DNA of 64,000 nucleotides from Citrobacter sp. JGM124. GTDB taxonomy: Bacteria > Pseudomonadota > Gammaproteobacteria > Enterobacterales > Enterobacteriaceae. Location of the stretch: assembly GCF_018257795.1 (NCBI RefSeq), contig NZ_JAERJD010000003.1, positions 124,001 through 188,000 on the forward strand, written 5' to 3'. The notes below the pieces were generated by a model, which worked only from the letters and a program-made list of their open reading frames with translations, did not search any database and was not told the origin of the DNA. This document shows, one piece after another, positions 38,767 through 48,459 of the stretch (within the stretch, counting starts at the first letter, position 1; each line of letters starts with the position of its first letter). Both the position numbers and the translations under genes were made by a program.

Positions 38767-40695
38767 ATGATGAAAAACTCGCAACGAAAGTTGGACGTGA
38801 TTTGTCTTGGCCGTATTGCTGTGGATCTCTATGGCCAGCAAATTGGCGCTCGGCTTGAGGATATGGGAACATTTGCCAAGTATTTGGGGGGATCTTCCGG
38901 TAACGTGGCCTATGGAACAGCTATCCAGGGACTACGATCTGGAATGCTGGCAAGGGTCGGGGATGAACATATGGGGCGCTTTCTGCGGGAAACACTGCAG
39001 CGTGTTGGCTCTGATACACAATACCTGATTACCGATAAAGAGCGTTTAACGGCCTTGGTTCTACTGGGTATTAAAGATAGTGAAACTTTTCCACTGATTT
39101 TCTACCGTGATAATTGTGCTGATATGGCATTAGTCCCTGATGATATTAATGAGGAGTACATCGCTTCTGCTCGTGCTCTTGCTATTACAGGGACTCATCT
39201 TTCACACCCTGATACGCGCGAAGCGGTATTGACAGCACTCAACTATGCCAAAAAACATGGCTTACGCCGGGCACTGGATATTGATTATCGACCAGTACTG
39301 TGGGGGCTGACCTCAAAAGGTGATGGCGAAACGCGTTTTATCACTTCTGAAACTGTCACCACACAGATGCAACAAGTCTTACACCATTTTGACTTGATTG
39401 TCGGCACCGAAGAGGAGTTCCACATCTCAGGAGGCAGTACTGATACATTACAAGCGTTACGTCGTGTACGGGAACTGACCCCTGCGACACTCGTATGTAA
39501 ACGCGGTGCGCTTGGATGTTCTGTCTTTACCGGGGAAATCCCTGATAGCTGGAGTGAGGTTAAACTTCATTCTGGGGTTCGCGTCGATGTTCTCAACGTT
39601 CTCGGGGCCGGTGATGCCTTTATGTCAGGCCTGCTACGAGGCTATCTGAATGATGAAGGCTGGGATCAGGCTTGTCGCTATGCTAATGCTTGCGGGGCGC
39701 TAGTCGTTTCCCGTCACGGTTGTGCTCCAGCGATGCCGACTAAACAGGAGCTGGACGATTATCTCCTGCGTGAACAAGACGTTCCACGGCCGGATCAGGA
39801 TGCTCGCCTGAACCACTTACACCGCGTGACAACACGCCAGCAACAATGGCCTGAATTGTGCGTTTTTGCCTTTGATCATCGTAAGCAGCTGGCTGATATA
39901 GCTCATTCTGTTGGCGCTGAAGAGTCCCGTATTCCTGTCCTGAAAACACTATTACTGGAAGGTGCTCAGGCCGCGGCCACAGAAGCTGGCCTGAAAGGCA
40001 AAAGTGGTATTTTGGCTGATACCACTTATGGCCAGGCAGCCCTCAATACCATCACTGGGCAAGGATGGTGGATTGGGCGTCCTATAGAGCAACCTGGTTC
40101 CCGTCCACTGGAGCTGGAACATGGGAACATTGGTTCACAACTTATTGACTGGCCATTAGAGCATGTTGTGAAGTGCCTGGTTTTTTATCACCCTGCAGAT
40201 CCTGAAACGCTCCGAATTCAGCAGGAAAAACTTATCAGCGAGGTTTATCGTTCATGCTGTAAGTCTGGGCACGAGCTTTTACTGGAAGTGATACTACCAG
40301 CAGATAACCCGGATCAAGATGAGCGTTACTATGCACAAATCATGGATCGTTTCTATCAATTAGGTGTTCAGCCAGATTGGTGGAAGCTGCCTGCGATGAG
40401 CCCTGCGGGCTGGAAAACTGTCAGCGAAAAAATTGAACAGTATGATCCGCTATGCCGGGGCGTGCTTATTTTAGGTCTTGATGCCCCGGAAGAGGTCCTT
40501 AAAAAAGGATTTTCTGATGCTGCAGATATGCCCTGGGTTAAGGGGTTTGCCGTGGGAAGAACCATTTTTGGCGAGCCATCCCGTCAGTGGCTGATGGGGG
40601 CAATTAATGATCAAGAGCTAATTGATGCAGTAAAACAACGTTATCTGACATTGATTTCATACTGGCGCCAGTATCGGCCTGCGCTCAATATTTAG
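38767..40695 (+). CDS. iolC: IolC: 5-dehydro-2-deoxygluconokinase fused to DUF2090 aldolase-like domain
   Basis: This bifunctional protein of 642 residues has a PfkB-type kinase (about residues 8-330) with the signature LNVLGAGDAFMSG. The kinase phosphorylates 2-deoxy-5-keto-gluconate. A C-terminal DUF2090 TIM-barrel domain (about 335-640) is proposed to cleave the phosphorylated product, replacing IolJ. No separate iolJ is seen in the window. Of the clustered starts (TTG 38752, ATG 38755, 38767, 38770) I choose 38767, 6 bases after TGAGG. The kinase-DUF2090 fusion is known in other proteobacterial iol clusters. Confidence 0.94.
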   Translation: MMKNSQRKLDVICLGRIAVDLYGQQIGARLEDMGTFAKYLGGSSGNVAYGTAIQGLRSGMLARVGDEHMGRFLRETLQRVGSDTQYLITDKERLTALVLLGIKDSETFPLIFYRDNCADMALVPDDINEEYIASARALAITGTHLSHPDTREAVLTALNYAKKHGLRRALDIDYRPVLWGLTSKGDGETRFITSETVTTQMQQVLHHFDLIVGTEEEFHISGGSTDTLQALRRVRELTPATLVCKRGALGCSVFTGEIPDSWSEVKLHSGVRVDVLNVLGAGDAFMSGLLRGYLNDEGWDQACRYANACGALVVSRHGCAPAMPTKQELDDYLLREQDVPRPDQDARLNHLHRVTTRQQQWPELCVFAFDHRKQLADIAHSVGAEESRIPVLKTLLLEGAQAAATEAGLKGKSGILADTTYGQAALNTITGQGWWIGRPIEQPGSRPLELEHGNIGSQLIDWPLEHVVKCLVFYHPADPETLRIQQEKLISEVYRSCCKSGHELLLEVILPADNPDQDERYYAQIMDRFYQLGVQPDWWKLPAMSPAGWKTVSEKIEQYDPLCRGVLILGLDAPEEVLKKGFSDAADMPWVKGFAVGRTIFGEPSRQWLMGAINDQELIDAVKQRYLTLISYWRQYRPALNI

Positions 40696-40719
40696 GATTT
40701 AATTGTTAACTGTTACTGA

Positions 40720-40752
40720 CCGTGTGGGAGCCTCTCACACGGTTTTTTCTTT
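40720..40752 (+). terminator. Terminator after iolC
   Basis: A 10-bp stem (CCGTGTG...CACACGG, extended by three inner pairs including a G-T wobble) with a 3-base loop and TTTTTTCTTTT tail. Confidence 0.9.
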
Positions 40753-40782
40753 TCACTGGTCATCTCGTCCTGGGATCATAAA

Positions 40783-41964
40783 ATGAGCATACTGCATAAG
40801 CAGAACAGAATCATACTACGGATGAGTGGTGCGATGTTCTGTGCTTATTTAACCATTGGTTTTTCTCTGGGTGTCATTCCTGTTTTTGTGCATCAACAAT
40901 TGCAACTCAATGATATGTACGTTGGGCTGGCCGTCGGATTGCAGTTTCTAACGACTCTCATTAGCCGTCCTTATGCGGGTCGCTGGGCTGATAAAAAGGG
41001 GGCTCGCGGCGCAACATTCATTGGATTCGCTTTATGCAGTGCCTCGGGTATTGGGCTACTGATTTGTTATGACAAAATGACCCTGGATACCCATAGCCTT
41101 TTTATGCTGATACTCAGCAGTCGAGTGATACTCGGGATAGGCGAAAGTTTTCTATTGACGGGTAATCTGACCTGGGCGACTTATCTGGCTGGCGCTAATC
41201 GAGTGGGGACAGTGATTTCCTGGAACGGAATGGCGACCTATGGCGCATTAGCCGCAGGAGCGCCTCTGGGTCTCTTGGTTTATGAAACGGCAGGAATAGG
41301 GGCTGCGGGGGGATTAACTCTGCTACTTCCATTACTTGCCTGGCTGCTTGATGCGGGACTGCCAGCAATCCCTCGAGCACTGGGGCAACGTTTACCGCTG
41401 TCAGGTATTATCGCTTTTATCTGGCGTCCCGGTGTTGGGCTATTACTACAAGGTATTGGTTTTGCTGTACTCAGCACGTTTACTCTGTTGTTCTTCCGGG
41501 AACAGGAGTGGTCGTTGGCGGGGTTCTCACTTACGGCTTTTGGCTGTGCTTTTATCCTGGTTCGTTTACTGTTTGGACATTTACCTGATCGCAGTGATTG
41601 CCTGCGTGTGGCACGTGTTTCATTGTTTATTGAAGCGGTTGGGCTATTACTGATAGCTATTTCTCCCCATCCCATGTTTGCGCTTTTGGGGGCGGCACTA
41701 ACCGGTTGTGGTTGTTCATTGATCTTTCCCGCATTGGGTGTCTATCTCGTCCGTCTTGTTCCCGAAAATGTGCGAGGCACCGCTTTAGGTGGGTATTCAG
41801 CGTTTCAAGATTTGGCTTACGGCCTGGCAGGCCCCCTTGCAGGATTACTGGCTATTTATGGGGGGTATCGTAGTCTGTTCCTTTTCGCTTCTGGTACGGC
41901 ATTATTAGGTATTTTGTTGCTCACGCTGTTGATCAATCCATCTTCAAGCCATCAGCGAACATAA
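40783..41964 (+). CDS. MFS transporter, YhhS/YfcJ-like
   Basis: This 393-residue, 12-segment major facilitator protein resembles the YhhS/YfcJ (UPF0226) group, sugar-efflux-type carriers. The MFS loop motif appears as GRWADKKGAR after the second segment, and GHLPDRSD in the second half. It starts 87 bases after iolC, behind that gene's terminator. The substrate is not readable. The position inside the iol cluster suggests transport of an inositol-related compound or efflux of a toxic intermediate, as inference. Confidence 0.82.
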   Translation: MSILHKQNRIILRMSGAMFCAYLTIGFSLGVIPVFVHQQLQLNDMYVGLAVGLQFLTTLISRPYAGRWADKKGARGATFIGFALCSASGIGLLICYDKMTLDTHSLFMLILSSRVILGIGESFLLTGNLTWATYLAGANRVGTVISWNGMATYGALAAGAPLGLLVYETAGIGAAGGLTLLLPLLAWLLDAGLPAIPRALGQRLPLSGIIAFIWRPGVGLLLQGIGFAVLSTFTLLFFREQEWSLAGFSLTAFGCAFILVRLLFGHLPDRSDCLRVARVSLFIEAVGLLLIAISPHPMFALLGAALTGCGCSLIFPALGVYLVRLVPENVRGTALGGYSAFQDLAYGLAGPLAGLLAIYGGYRSLFLFASGTALLGILLLTLLINPSSSHQRT

Positions 41965-42045
41965 GCAGACAGGGAAGGGGGCTGATGGAGACTGGAATGA
42001 AGGCAGCCCCTGCCTGTGCGAAGCTGCTTCATTGAAGGAAAAATA

Positions 42046-43056
42046 TTAGTCCAGGCGAGGTGTCTGCTCGATAATACGCATGCTACTGAGTACTTCTGCA
42101 ATTTTCACTGGGGCTTCACCTTGGCCACGTATGGCATTGGCAAGCTGACGATAAAACTCAGGATAGTTACCCCGCTCACTAGGGTAAGCGTGCATTTCTG
42201 GTTGATCGTTACTGACGGATGTAATAATTCCTTCATTGTTATCTTTACCCCAGTTTTCACCATTAGGGTCCTGGTGAGCAATTAATGCATCCTCTTGGGG
42301 ATCTTGCCCATATTTTACAAAGCTTCCTGTTGTGCCATTAATATGGAAACGGGCAGGGGAAGCTGCGCTAAGTAAATTTCCTTGTAGTACTACACGGAGA
42401 GTCGGGTAGATAAAGATGGCATGAAAGAAATCCGGGCTGTGTGCATTTTCGCGCTGCATTGCAAAATTGACGCAGCCTTTTTGTGGTTCGCCAAAGAGTT
42501 GCAGCATCTGATCAATCAAATGGGCACCTAAATCGAACCAGACACCAGCACCTGCTTGATTTTTCTCTCTCCAGCCATCACGAACAGTGGGCTGATAAAA
42601 CGTATAATTAGACTCAAAATAGGTGACTTGGCCCAGAGTCTTTTCTTCCAGTAATTTACGGACAGTGAGAAAATCACTATCCCAACGACGGTTCTGAAAA
42701 GCGCAAATAATTTTACCCTGTTGTCGGGCGAGGGCGGCTAAGGTTTCTGCTTCATGAAGGGTGACCGTGAAAGGTTTATCCACAACAACATGCTTATTTG
42801 CCAGCAATGCAGCTTGAGCTAAGGGGAAGTGGGTAAGATTGGGGGTCGAAATGACAACCAGTTCAATCTCTGGGTCGTTAAAAATCGCGTCAGGATCGCG
42901 GGTCAGTATGAACGGATGATCCCCTTCAACGGATGCTTGTTGATCACAAACCACTTTTAAATTTAGCGTGTTATTGGCCATGATCAGCTGCGAGTGAATA
43001 TATTTACCGGAAAAACCAAAGCCAATTAAACCTACATTTACTATTTTCTGGGTCAT
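42046..43056 (-). CDS. Gfo/Idh-family oxidoreductase, YdgJ-like scyllo-inositol dehydrogenase
   Basis: This 336-residue NAD(P)-dependent dehydrogenase has an N-terminal Rossmann motif GLIGFGFSGK and the conserved lysine in VVVDKPFTVT. It follows the E. coli YdgJ pattern closely (NRRWDSDFLT, GSFVKYGQDPQE). YdgJ oxidises scyllo-inositol to scyllo-inosose, so this gene could feed another inositol isomer into the pathway. The ATG at 43056 has TGGAGA upstream; an extension to 43149 is rejected. It is the last gene of the iolT-AKR-dehydrogenase unit. Confidence 0.88.
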   Translation of the reverse strand: MTQKIVNVGLIGFGFSGKYIHSQLIMANNTLNLKVVCDQQASVEGDHPFILTRDPDAIFNDPEIELVVISTPNLTHFPLAQAALLANKHVVVDKPFTVTLHEAETLAALARQQGKIICAFQNRRWDSDFLTVRKLLEEKTLGQVTYFESNYTFYQPTVRDGWREKNQAGAGVWFDLGAHLIDQMLQLFGEPQKGCVNFAMQRENAHSPDFFHAIFIYPTLRVVLQGNLLSAASPARFHINGTTGSFVKYGQDPQEDALIAHQDPNGENWGKDNNEGIITSVSNDQPEMHAYPSERGNYPEFYRQLANAIRGQGEAPVKIAEVLSSMRIIEQTPRLD

Positions 43057-43183
43057 GATTATCTCCAAAATATCAATGGGTATTTTTGACGTAAATGTCC
43101 CCCAGCCCTGTAAACAGAGGGACGGTATGTCAGGGATTATTCCATCCACCAGAACGGGTGGATGGAATCATAAAGGTTATGAA

Positions 43184-44140
43184 TTAGGGCTGACTTGCTG
43201 TGTTTAACATGGTGAGATCATCGGCACTGAGAGTGAGTGCACTGGCGCGCACGAAGCTTTCGATATGCTGCAATGTGGTTCCGCTGGCAATGGGCGCGGT
43301 GACATCAGGCTGGCATTGAAGCCATGCCAGCGCAATTTCAGCGGGTTGTGCCTGGTGTGCTGCGGCGACGCTATCCAGTGCGGTGAGAATTTTTTGTCCT
43401 CTGGGGGTTAAATAATGCTTCAAACCTGCACCACGAGCACTTTTCGATAAATCATTTTCGCTACGGTATTTTCCACTCAAGAACCCTGATGCCAGGCTAA
43501 AATAGGTCACAACACCAATATCTTGTTGCAAACATAGCTCGCGTAGCGGGGCGGGAAAACCCTGGCGATCGTACAAATTATATTCGGGCTGTAGAACCTG
43601 ATAGTGGGGTAGATTGGCAGCCTTCGCGCTTTCCAGGGATTGAGCTAGCTGAGTTTCATTCAGATTAGAGGCACCGATGGCGCGAATCTTCCCGGCAGAC
43701 AGTAGCTTCTGATAAGCACCCAGGGTCTCTTCATAAGGGACTGTGTCATCTGGCCAGTGTGAGAAGTAGAGATCAATATAATCGGTTTGTAACCGACGTA
43801 AGGAATCTTCTACTGCTTTAATAATCCAGCGTTCAGATAGCCCCTTTTTCTCAGGGCTACCCATGTCAGAACCGACTTTAGTAAACAACACGACTTTATC
43901 GCGAATCCCTGGATGTGCCGCAAACCAGCGCCCCAGGATGGTTTCAGACTCCCCACCAATATTGCCATCAACCCAGGATGAGTAGACATCAGCGGTATCA
44001 ATCGTATTGAAGCCTCTTTCAAGCAGGGCATCTAATAAATTCCTGCTCTGTTGTTCATCGACTGTCCAGCCGAAAATATTACCGCCAAATACTAAAGGAG
44101 GGATAGATAGCCCTGTTTGTCCTAAACGACGTAATAACAT
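43184..44140 (-). CDS. Aldo/keto reductase in the inositol cluster
   Basis: This 318-residue (beta/alpha)8 aldo-keto reductase carries the family tetrad: Asp and Tyr in DTADVYSSW, Lys in LFTKVG and His in FSHWPDD. The cofactor-binding end IASGTTLQHIE is also seen. It resembles the IolS/L-glyceraldehyde reductase-like group, but the substrate cannot be named. The ATG at 44140 has AGAGG upstream; the longer form to 44188 is rejected. It lies between iolT (53 bases upstream) and the YdgJ-like dehydrogenase. Confidence 0.88.
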   Translation of the reverse strand: MLLRRLGQTGLSIPPLVFGGNIFGWTVDEQQSRNLLDALLERGFNTIDTADVYSSWVDGNIGGESETILGRWFAAHPGIRDKVVLFTKVGSDMGSPEKKGLSERWIIKAVEDSLRRLQTDYIDLYFSHWPDDTVPYEETLGAYQKLLSAGKIRAIGASNLNETQLAQSLESAKAANLPHYQVLQPEYNLYDRQGFPAPLRELCLQQDIGVVTYFSLASGFLSGKYRSENDLSKSARGAGLKHYLTPRGQKILTALDSVAAAHQAQPAEIALAWLQCQPDVTAPIASGTTLQHIESFVRASALTLSADDLTMLNTASQP

Positions 44141-44193
44141 AATAACCTCTTTATTTGTTGATGAAGCAATATCTCCGGCAGGTGCCATAACTG

Positions 44194-45627
44194 TTATTTT
44201 TCAGCGTAATTTACGAGATCACCACTTTTTTTATGCATTTTTTCAGCAGCAACTCGTTCAATATCAGCCAAGGCGACCCCTTTCGTTTCAGGTACATATT
44301 TTGATAAGAATATGTAGCAAATTATGTTGAAGACAACAAAGATCCACATTGAAAACGCACCGTTAAAGTTTGCCTGTAGCCAGGTGTTATCATTGACGAT
44401 AGGAAATAATAAGGTAATAAGGAAGTTGGCAACCCACATAAGGCTGACTGCCAGGCTCATACCTATACCGCGGATCTTCTCTGGGAATATTTCAGAAATC
44501 AGGACCCAGGCACCAGCGCCCCATCCCATAGCGAAGAGCAGCATGAAAAAGAGTATGCCAAAGATAGTGATATATCCGGAATCATGGGTATACATGCCCC
44601 ATGACGCAATCAGTAAACCAAGAATGGAACCTATGGTGCCTATCTTCATGACCGGCAGGCGACCATAACGGTCAAAGAGATTCATACCTATCAAACCGCC
44701 AATACCATTAAACAGAGCAATAAAGATGGTCTGGAATAGAATAGTATCTTGCGTTGTTGATTCGTTCTGTAAAACCAGTGGCGCATAGTAGTTCATGACG
44801 TTAATACCAGTGAATTGCTGCAACACTGCTATCAATATGCCGACCACGAGAATGTATTTCATGACAGGGGAAGATTTTACCGGGGATGATTTAAGCGCAC
44901 TGCTTTCATCAGTCCTGGGAACTGGACGGTTAAACAGGATACTTGCTTCCGCTTCGTTGAATTCCGGATAAATACGTTTTAGGACTTTAACGGCATCTGT
45001 AGAGCGCTGGTTTTTAATACACCAGTAGGGTGACTCTGGCAGGAATAACGTCAAGAGCAGCATAATAATGGATGGAACGATTTGCAGGCCGATCATCATT
45101 CGCCAGCCCTCATCATTCATCCATGCTTCGGTCATCCCCTTAGCAACGAAGAAGTTAACGATAAAAACAATCAACTGCCCGGTTACCGTGGAAAGATTAT
45201 AAATGCCAGATGCTTTACCGCGAATTTTAGCCGGTGAGATCTCTGACATATACATAGGGGCAACGGTACCCGCCAGGCCCACAGCAAAACCACAAGCAAT
45301 ACGAGCCAGGTTAAACACGGTAAAGGAAGGCGTGGTTGCTGAAAGCCATGAGGTGACAATGAAAATAATGGCTGATACCAGTAACGCACGTTTACGCCCC
45401 AGCTTATCGCCAATTGCCCCCGCTGTTAAAGCCCCAATAACTGCCCCAACAATGATACTGGAGGCTGCCCAGCCCACTTCAGAGGGGGTGAGACCAAAGG
45501 CACTTTGTATGGAGCCTACTGCTCCAGCAATGACGCCTGTTGAATACCCAAACATAATACCGCCCAGTGCAGCCGAACAACAAAGCATGTAGACATACCA
45601 CGCATTAAACTTTTGTTCATAAGACAT
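44194..45627 (-). CDS. iolT: Sugar porter-family MFS transporter, probable myo-inositol:H+ symporter IolT
   Basis: This 477-residue, 12-segment sugar porter has the family motifs GDKLGRKRALL, PESPYW, FDRYGRLPV and PETKG. The phrase LQQFTGINVMNYYAP, typical of hexose and inositol symporters, is present. Its length and place in the cluster match the IolT inositol symporters of Salmonella and Bacillus. The ATG at 45627 has AGAGGGA upstream. It is divergent from iolA across 425 bases and leads the iolT-AKR-dehydrogenase operon. Confidence 0.88.
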   Translation of the reverse strand: MSYEQKFNAWYVYMLCCSAALGGIMFGYSTGVIAGAVGSIQSAFGLTPSEVGWAASSIIVGAVIGALTAGAIGDKLGRKRALLVSAIIFIVTSWLSATTPSFTVFNLARIACGFAVGLAGTVAPMYMSEISPAKIRGKASGIYNLSTVTGQLIVFIVNFFVAKGMTEAWMNDEGWRMMIGLQIVPSIIMLLLTLFLPESPYWCIKNQRSTDAVKVLKRIYPEFNEAEASILFNRPVPRTDESSALKSSPVKSSPVMKYILVVGILIAVLQQFTGINVMNYYAPLVLQNESTTQDTILFQTIFIALFNGIGGLIGMNLFDRYGRLPVMKIGTIGSILGLLIASWGMYTHDSGYITIFGILFFMLLFAMGWGAGAWVLISEIFPEKIRGIGMSLAVSLMWVANFLITLLFPIVNDNTWLQANFNGAFSMWIFVVFNIICYIFLSKYVPETKGVALADIERVAAEKMHKKSGDLVNYAEK

Positions 45628-46052
45628 GATTTTTCCCTCTGTTTACACAGTGTAGTTAAGCATTACGTCAGAGCGGGTTGCTCCGAACAAATCAATTTAT
45701 TCAAAAATATTCGTAATGAATTTTTTATACCATATTTGTTTTTTAAAAATGCAATGGTGATCATAAAAAATGAATATTCCGTTTTCTGTTTCCCCATTTC
45801 ATTTTCATTGATTTAATTCTTAGTTCATTTAATGTGTTTTAAAACAATGATTTGTATTTTGATGATGGTAATGATTGATAAATGAGAGGACGTGTTCAGA
45901 CTCAATTTTCATGCCTTTCGTCACAAAAAGAATATTTCCAATAAATATTATTTGAAATGTTTAGTTCAAAAAGAGTAGGATTCAGTCATCGGAACTAATC
46001 AGACGTCAGAGGCATACCGCCAGGCGAATACGTTTATGCTAAGGTTGGGAAA
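45628..46052. other. iolT-iolA divergent regulatory region
   Basis: This 425-base AT-rich gap has no gene. It holds TTTCA-type repeats near 45796-45805 (ATTTCATTTTCATT) and TTTCCAATA at 45935-45943, also found upstream of iolR at 53308-53316. Promoters for iolT and iolA must lie here; I cannot fix their hexamers. Confidence 0.5.
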
Positions 46053-47558
46053 ATGGAAATTGTTGCAAATTTTATCAACGGTCAACGCTGCTATAGCAGC
46101 AGCAAAAACACCTTACCTGTTACAAACCCGGCGACCGGACATGTCATCCGTCAGGTAACACAGAGTACTCAGGAAGAGATGCTGCAGGCCATCGCGGCCG
46201 CACACTCTGCATTTCCAGCCTGGTCTCAAACCCCGCCACTTCGTCGTTCCAGAATTTTGTTTGCTTTTAAAGCATTGCTTGAAAAGCACCGGGATGAGCT
46301 GGCAGAACTGATTGTGAGTGAGCACGGTAAAGTTTTTTCCGATGCCCAGGGCGAACTGACACGTGGGCTGGAAGTGGTGGAGTTTGCTTGTGGAATCCCG
46401 CACCTTATTAAAGGAGAATATTCCGCTAATGTAGGAACAGGGGTTGACTGCTTCTCTGTAATGCAACCGTTAGGGGTGGTCGCCGGTATTACACCGTTTA
46501 ATTTTCCGGCAATGGTTCCTATGTGGATGTTCCCTGTTGCTTTAGCTTGCGGGAATACTTTTGTTTTAAAACCGCCAGCTCCGGTGCCTTCTGCCGCGCT
46601 GCGCCTGGCTGAATTACTCAAAGAGGCTGGTTTGCCAGACGGTGTGTTCAATGTTGTTCATTGCGGAAATGAGGCTGCAAGTTTGCTGACAACGGACCCG
46701 CGTATTCAGGCAGTCAGTTTTGTCGGGTCTTCGGCTGTCGCAGAACATATTTATGCGACCGCAAGCGCTCATGGTAAACGTGTGCAGGCTTTTGGCGCGG
46801 CAAAGAACCATGCCATTGTTATGCCTGATGCGGATCTGGATGCTACGGTTAATGCAATCATGGGGGGCGCTTATGGTTCCGCCGGTGAGCGTTGCATGGC
46901 ATTGCCTATCGTTGTTGCTGTGGGTGATGATACAGCGGATAAACTGATTGCCAGACTGACACCACTCGTTAAAGCATTACGTATTGGTCCAGGGTCTGTT
47001 AAAGGCAAAGAAGAGAATGAAATGGGACCGGTTATTTCCCGGGCACATCAACAAAAAGTATGTGGCTACATAGATCGTGGTGAAGAAGAGGGGGCCACTT
47101 TACTGATTGATGGTCGGAACTATTCAGTCGCCGGGCATCCTGAAGGATTCTATGTGGGAGGCACATTGTTTGATCATGTCACGACTGACATGGTTATTTA
47201 CCGTGAAGAAATTTTCGGCCCGGTATTAGGCATTGTGAGATCGACTGATTTTGAAAGCGCTCTGGCAACGGTCAATGGGCATGAATTTGGTAACGGGAGT
47301 GCTATTTTCACCACCAATGGACATTATGCGCGAGAATTTGTTCAGCGTGTGGAAGCTGGCATGGTAGGCGTCAATATCCCGGTGCCCGTACCTGTAGCAT
47401 TCCACTCATTTGGCGGCTGGAAACGCTCTATCTTTGGTGCACTTAATGTTCATGGTCCGGATGGTGTTCGTTTCTATACTCGCATGAAAACTGTCACCAC
47501 GCGCTGGCCAGCAGGGCAGCAAACCGTTTCAGAATTCAGTATGCCAACCCTGGGTTAA
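46053..47558 (+). CDS. iolA: CoA-acylating (methyl)malonate semialdehyde dehydrogenase IolA/MmsA
   Basis: IolA converts malonate semialdehyde, NAD and CoA to acetyl-CoA, the last step of inositol breakdown. The protein is 501 residues with the aldehyde dehydrogenase layout: TPFNFPAMVPMWM in the NAD domain, FVGSS as the Rossmann turn, and the nucleophile Cys281 in GERCMA. The ATG at 46053 has AAGGTTGGG upstream. iolB follows by 18 bases. Confidence 0.96.
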   Translation: MEIVANFINGQRCYSSSKNTLPVTNPATGHVIRQVTQSTQEEMLQAIAAAHSAFPAWSQTPPLRRSRILFAFKALLEKHRDELAELIVSEHGKVFSDAQGELTRGLEVVEFACGIPHLIKGEYSANVGTGVDCFSVMQPLGVVAGITPFNFPAMVPMWMFPVALACGNTFVLKPPAPVPSAALRLAELLKEAGLPDGVFNVVHCGNEAASLLTTDPRIQAVSFVGSSAVAEHIYATASAHGKRVQAFGAAKNHAIVMPDADLDATVNAIMGGAYGSAGERCMALPIVVAVGDDTADKLIARLTPLVKALRIGPGSVKGKEENEMGPVISRAHQQKVCGYIDRGEEEGATLLIDGRNYSVAGHPEGFYVGGTLFDHVTTDMVIYREEIFGPVLGIVRSTDFESALATVNGHEFGNGSAIFTTNGHYAREFVQRVEAGMVGVNIPVPVPVAFHSFGGWKRSIFGALNVHGPDGVRFYTRMKTVTTRWPAGQQTVSEFSMPTLG

Positions 47559-47576
47559 CTTGACAGGAGAGATGTT

Positions 47577-48398
47577 ATGACTAATTTACTCAGTCGTCCT
47601 GCGAAACTTGGTCATGGAAAGATCCAGCATATCACTGCGGAAAATGCGCAATGGGAATATGTAGGATTTGATGTCTATCGACTGGAGAAGGGAGAACGTA
47701 TCTCTCTTCCATCTGACGGCAAAGAACGTTGCCTGGTACTGGTTTCTGGACTGGCAAATGTTAAAACCCCGGATGAGAATTTTGAACACCTTGGTCAGCG
47801 AATGAGCCCATTTGAGCGTATAGCCCCTTGGTCTGTTTACTTACCTCATCACACCTCAGCAGAGGTGATAGCTGAAAGTGCACTTGAGCTTGCTGTTTGT
47901 AGTGCACCAGGTTTTGGTTCGTTGCCTGTCAGGGTTATTTCGCCATCAGATGTTGGGATAGAGTTTCGAGGAAAGGGGCGTAATCAGCGATTAGTTCATA
48001 ATATTTTACCCGATGATCAGCCCGCTGACAGTTTGTTAGTTGTGGAAGTTTATACCGCTGAAGGTAGCACCAGCTCTTACCCAAGTCATAAACACGACAC
48101 ACCAGTGAAAGGCGTGGAAACTTATCTGGAGGAGACATACTACCATCGTTTCGATCCTCCTCAGGGATTTGCGCTCCAGCGTGTTTATACCGATGACAGG
48201 AGCCTGGATGAATGTATGGCGGTGTATGACAGGAATGTGGTTAAAGTTCCGCGGGGCTATCACCCTGTTGCCACCATTGCCGGTTATGATAATTACTATT
48301 TAAATGTTATGGCGGGTCCTGAGCGAAAGTGGCTGTTCACCTGGGAGAAAGATCACGCATGGATTAATAGCGATCAATACCCTCGCCAACAGGAATAA
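47577..48398 (+). CDS. iolB: 5-deoxy-glucuronate isomerase IolB
   Basis: IolB isomerises 5-deoxy-glucuronate to 2-deoxy-5-keto-gluconate. The 273-residue bicupin carries metal-ligand phrases SYPSHKHDT and ETYYHRF in the second cupin and KVPRGYHPV near the C-terminus. It lies 18 bases after iolA with CAGGAGAG as ribosome binding site, and a strong terminator follows. Confidence 0.96.
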   Translation: MTNLLSRPAKLGHGKIQHITAENAQWEYVGFDVYRLEKGERISLPSDGKERCLVLVSGLANVKTPDENFEHLGQRMSPFERIAPWSVYLPHHTSAEVIAESALELAVCSAPGFGSLPVRVISPSDVGIEFRGKGRNQRLVHNILPDDQPADSLLVVEVYTAEGSTSSYPSHKHDTPVKGVETYLEETYYHRFDPPQGFALQRVYTDDRSLDECMAVYDRNVVKVPRGYHPVATIAGYDNYYLNVMAGPERKWLFTWEKDHAWINSDQYPRQQE

Positions 48399-48433
48399 GC
48401 TGTCTACTACGCAGTTAATTTTTTCGTATCGTT

Positions 48434-48459
48434 AGCAGCCCTCGGGCTGCTTTTTTTTT
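48434..48459 (+). terminator. Terminator of iolAB
   Basis: Stem AGCAGCC/GGCTGCT with loop CTCG and a run of nine T. Confidence 0.92.

Noticed and set aside
41978-42010. Inverted repeat GGGGCTG/CAGCCCC between the YhhS-like gene and the YdgJ-like gene
   Set aside because: The 19-base loop and absence of T tracts on both sides make it a poor terminator; noted only as possible structure.
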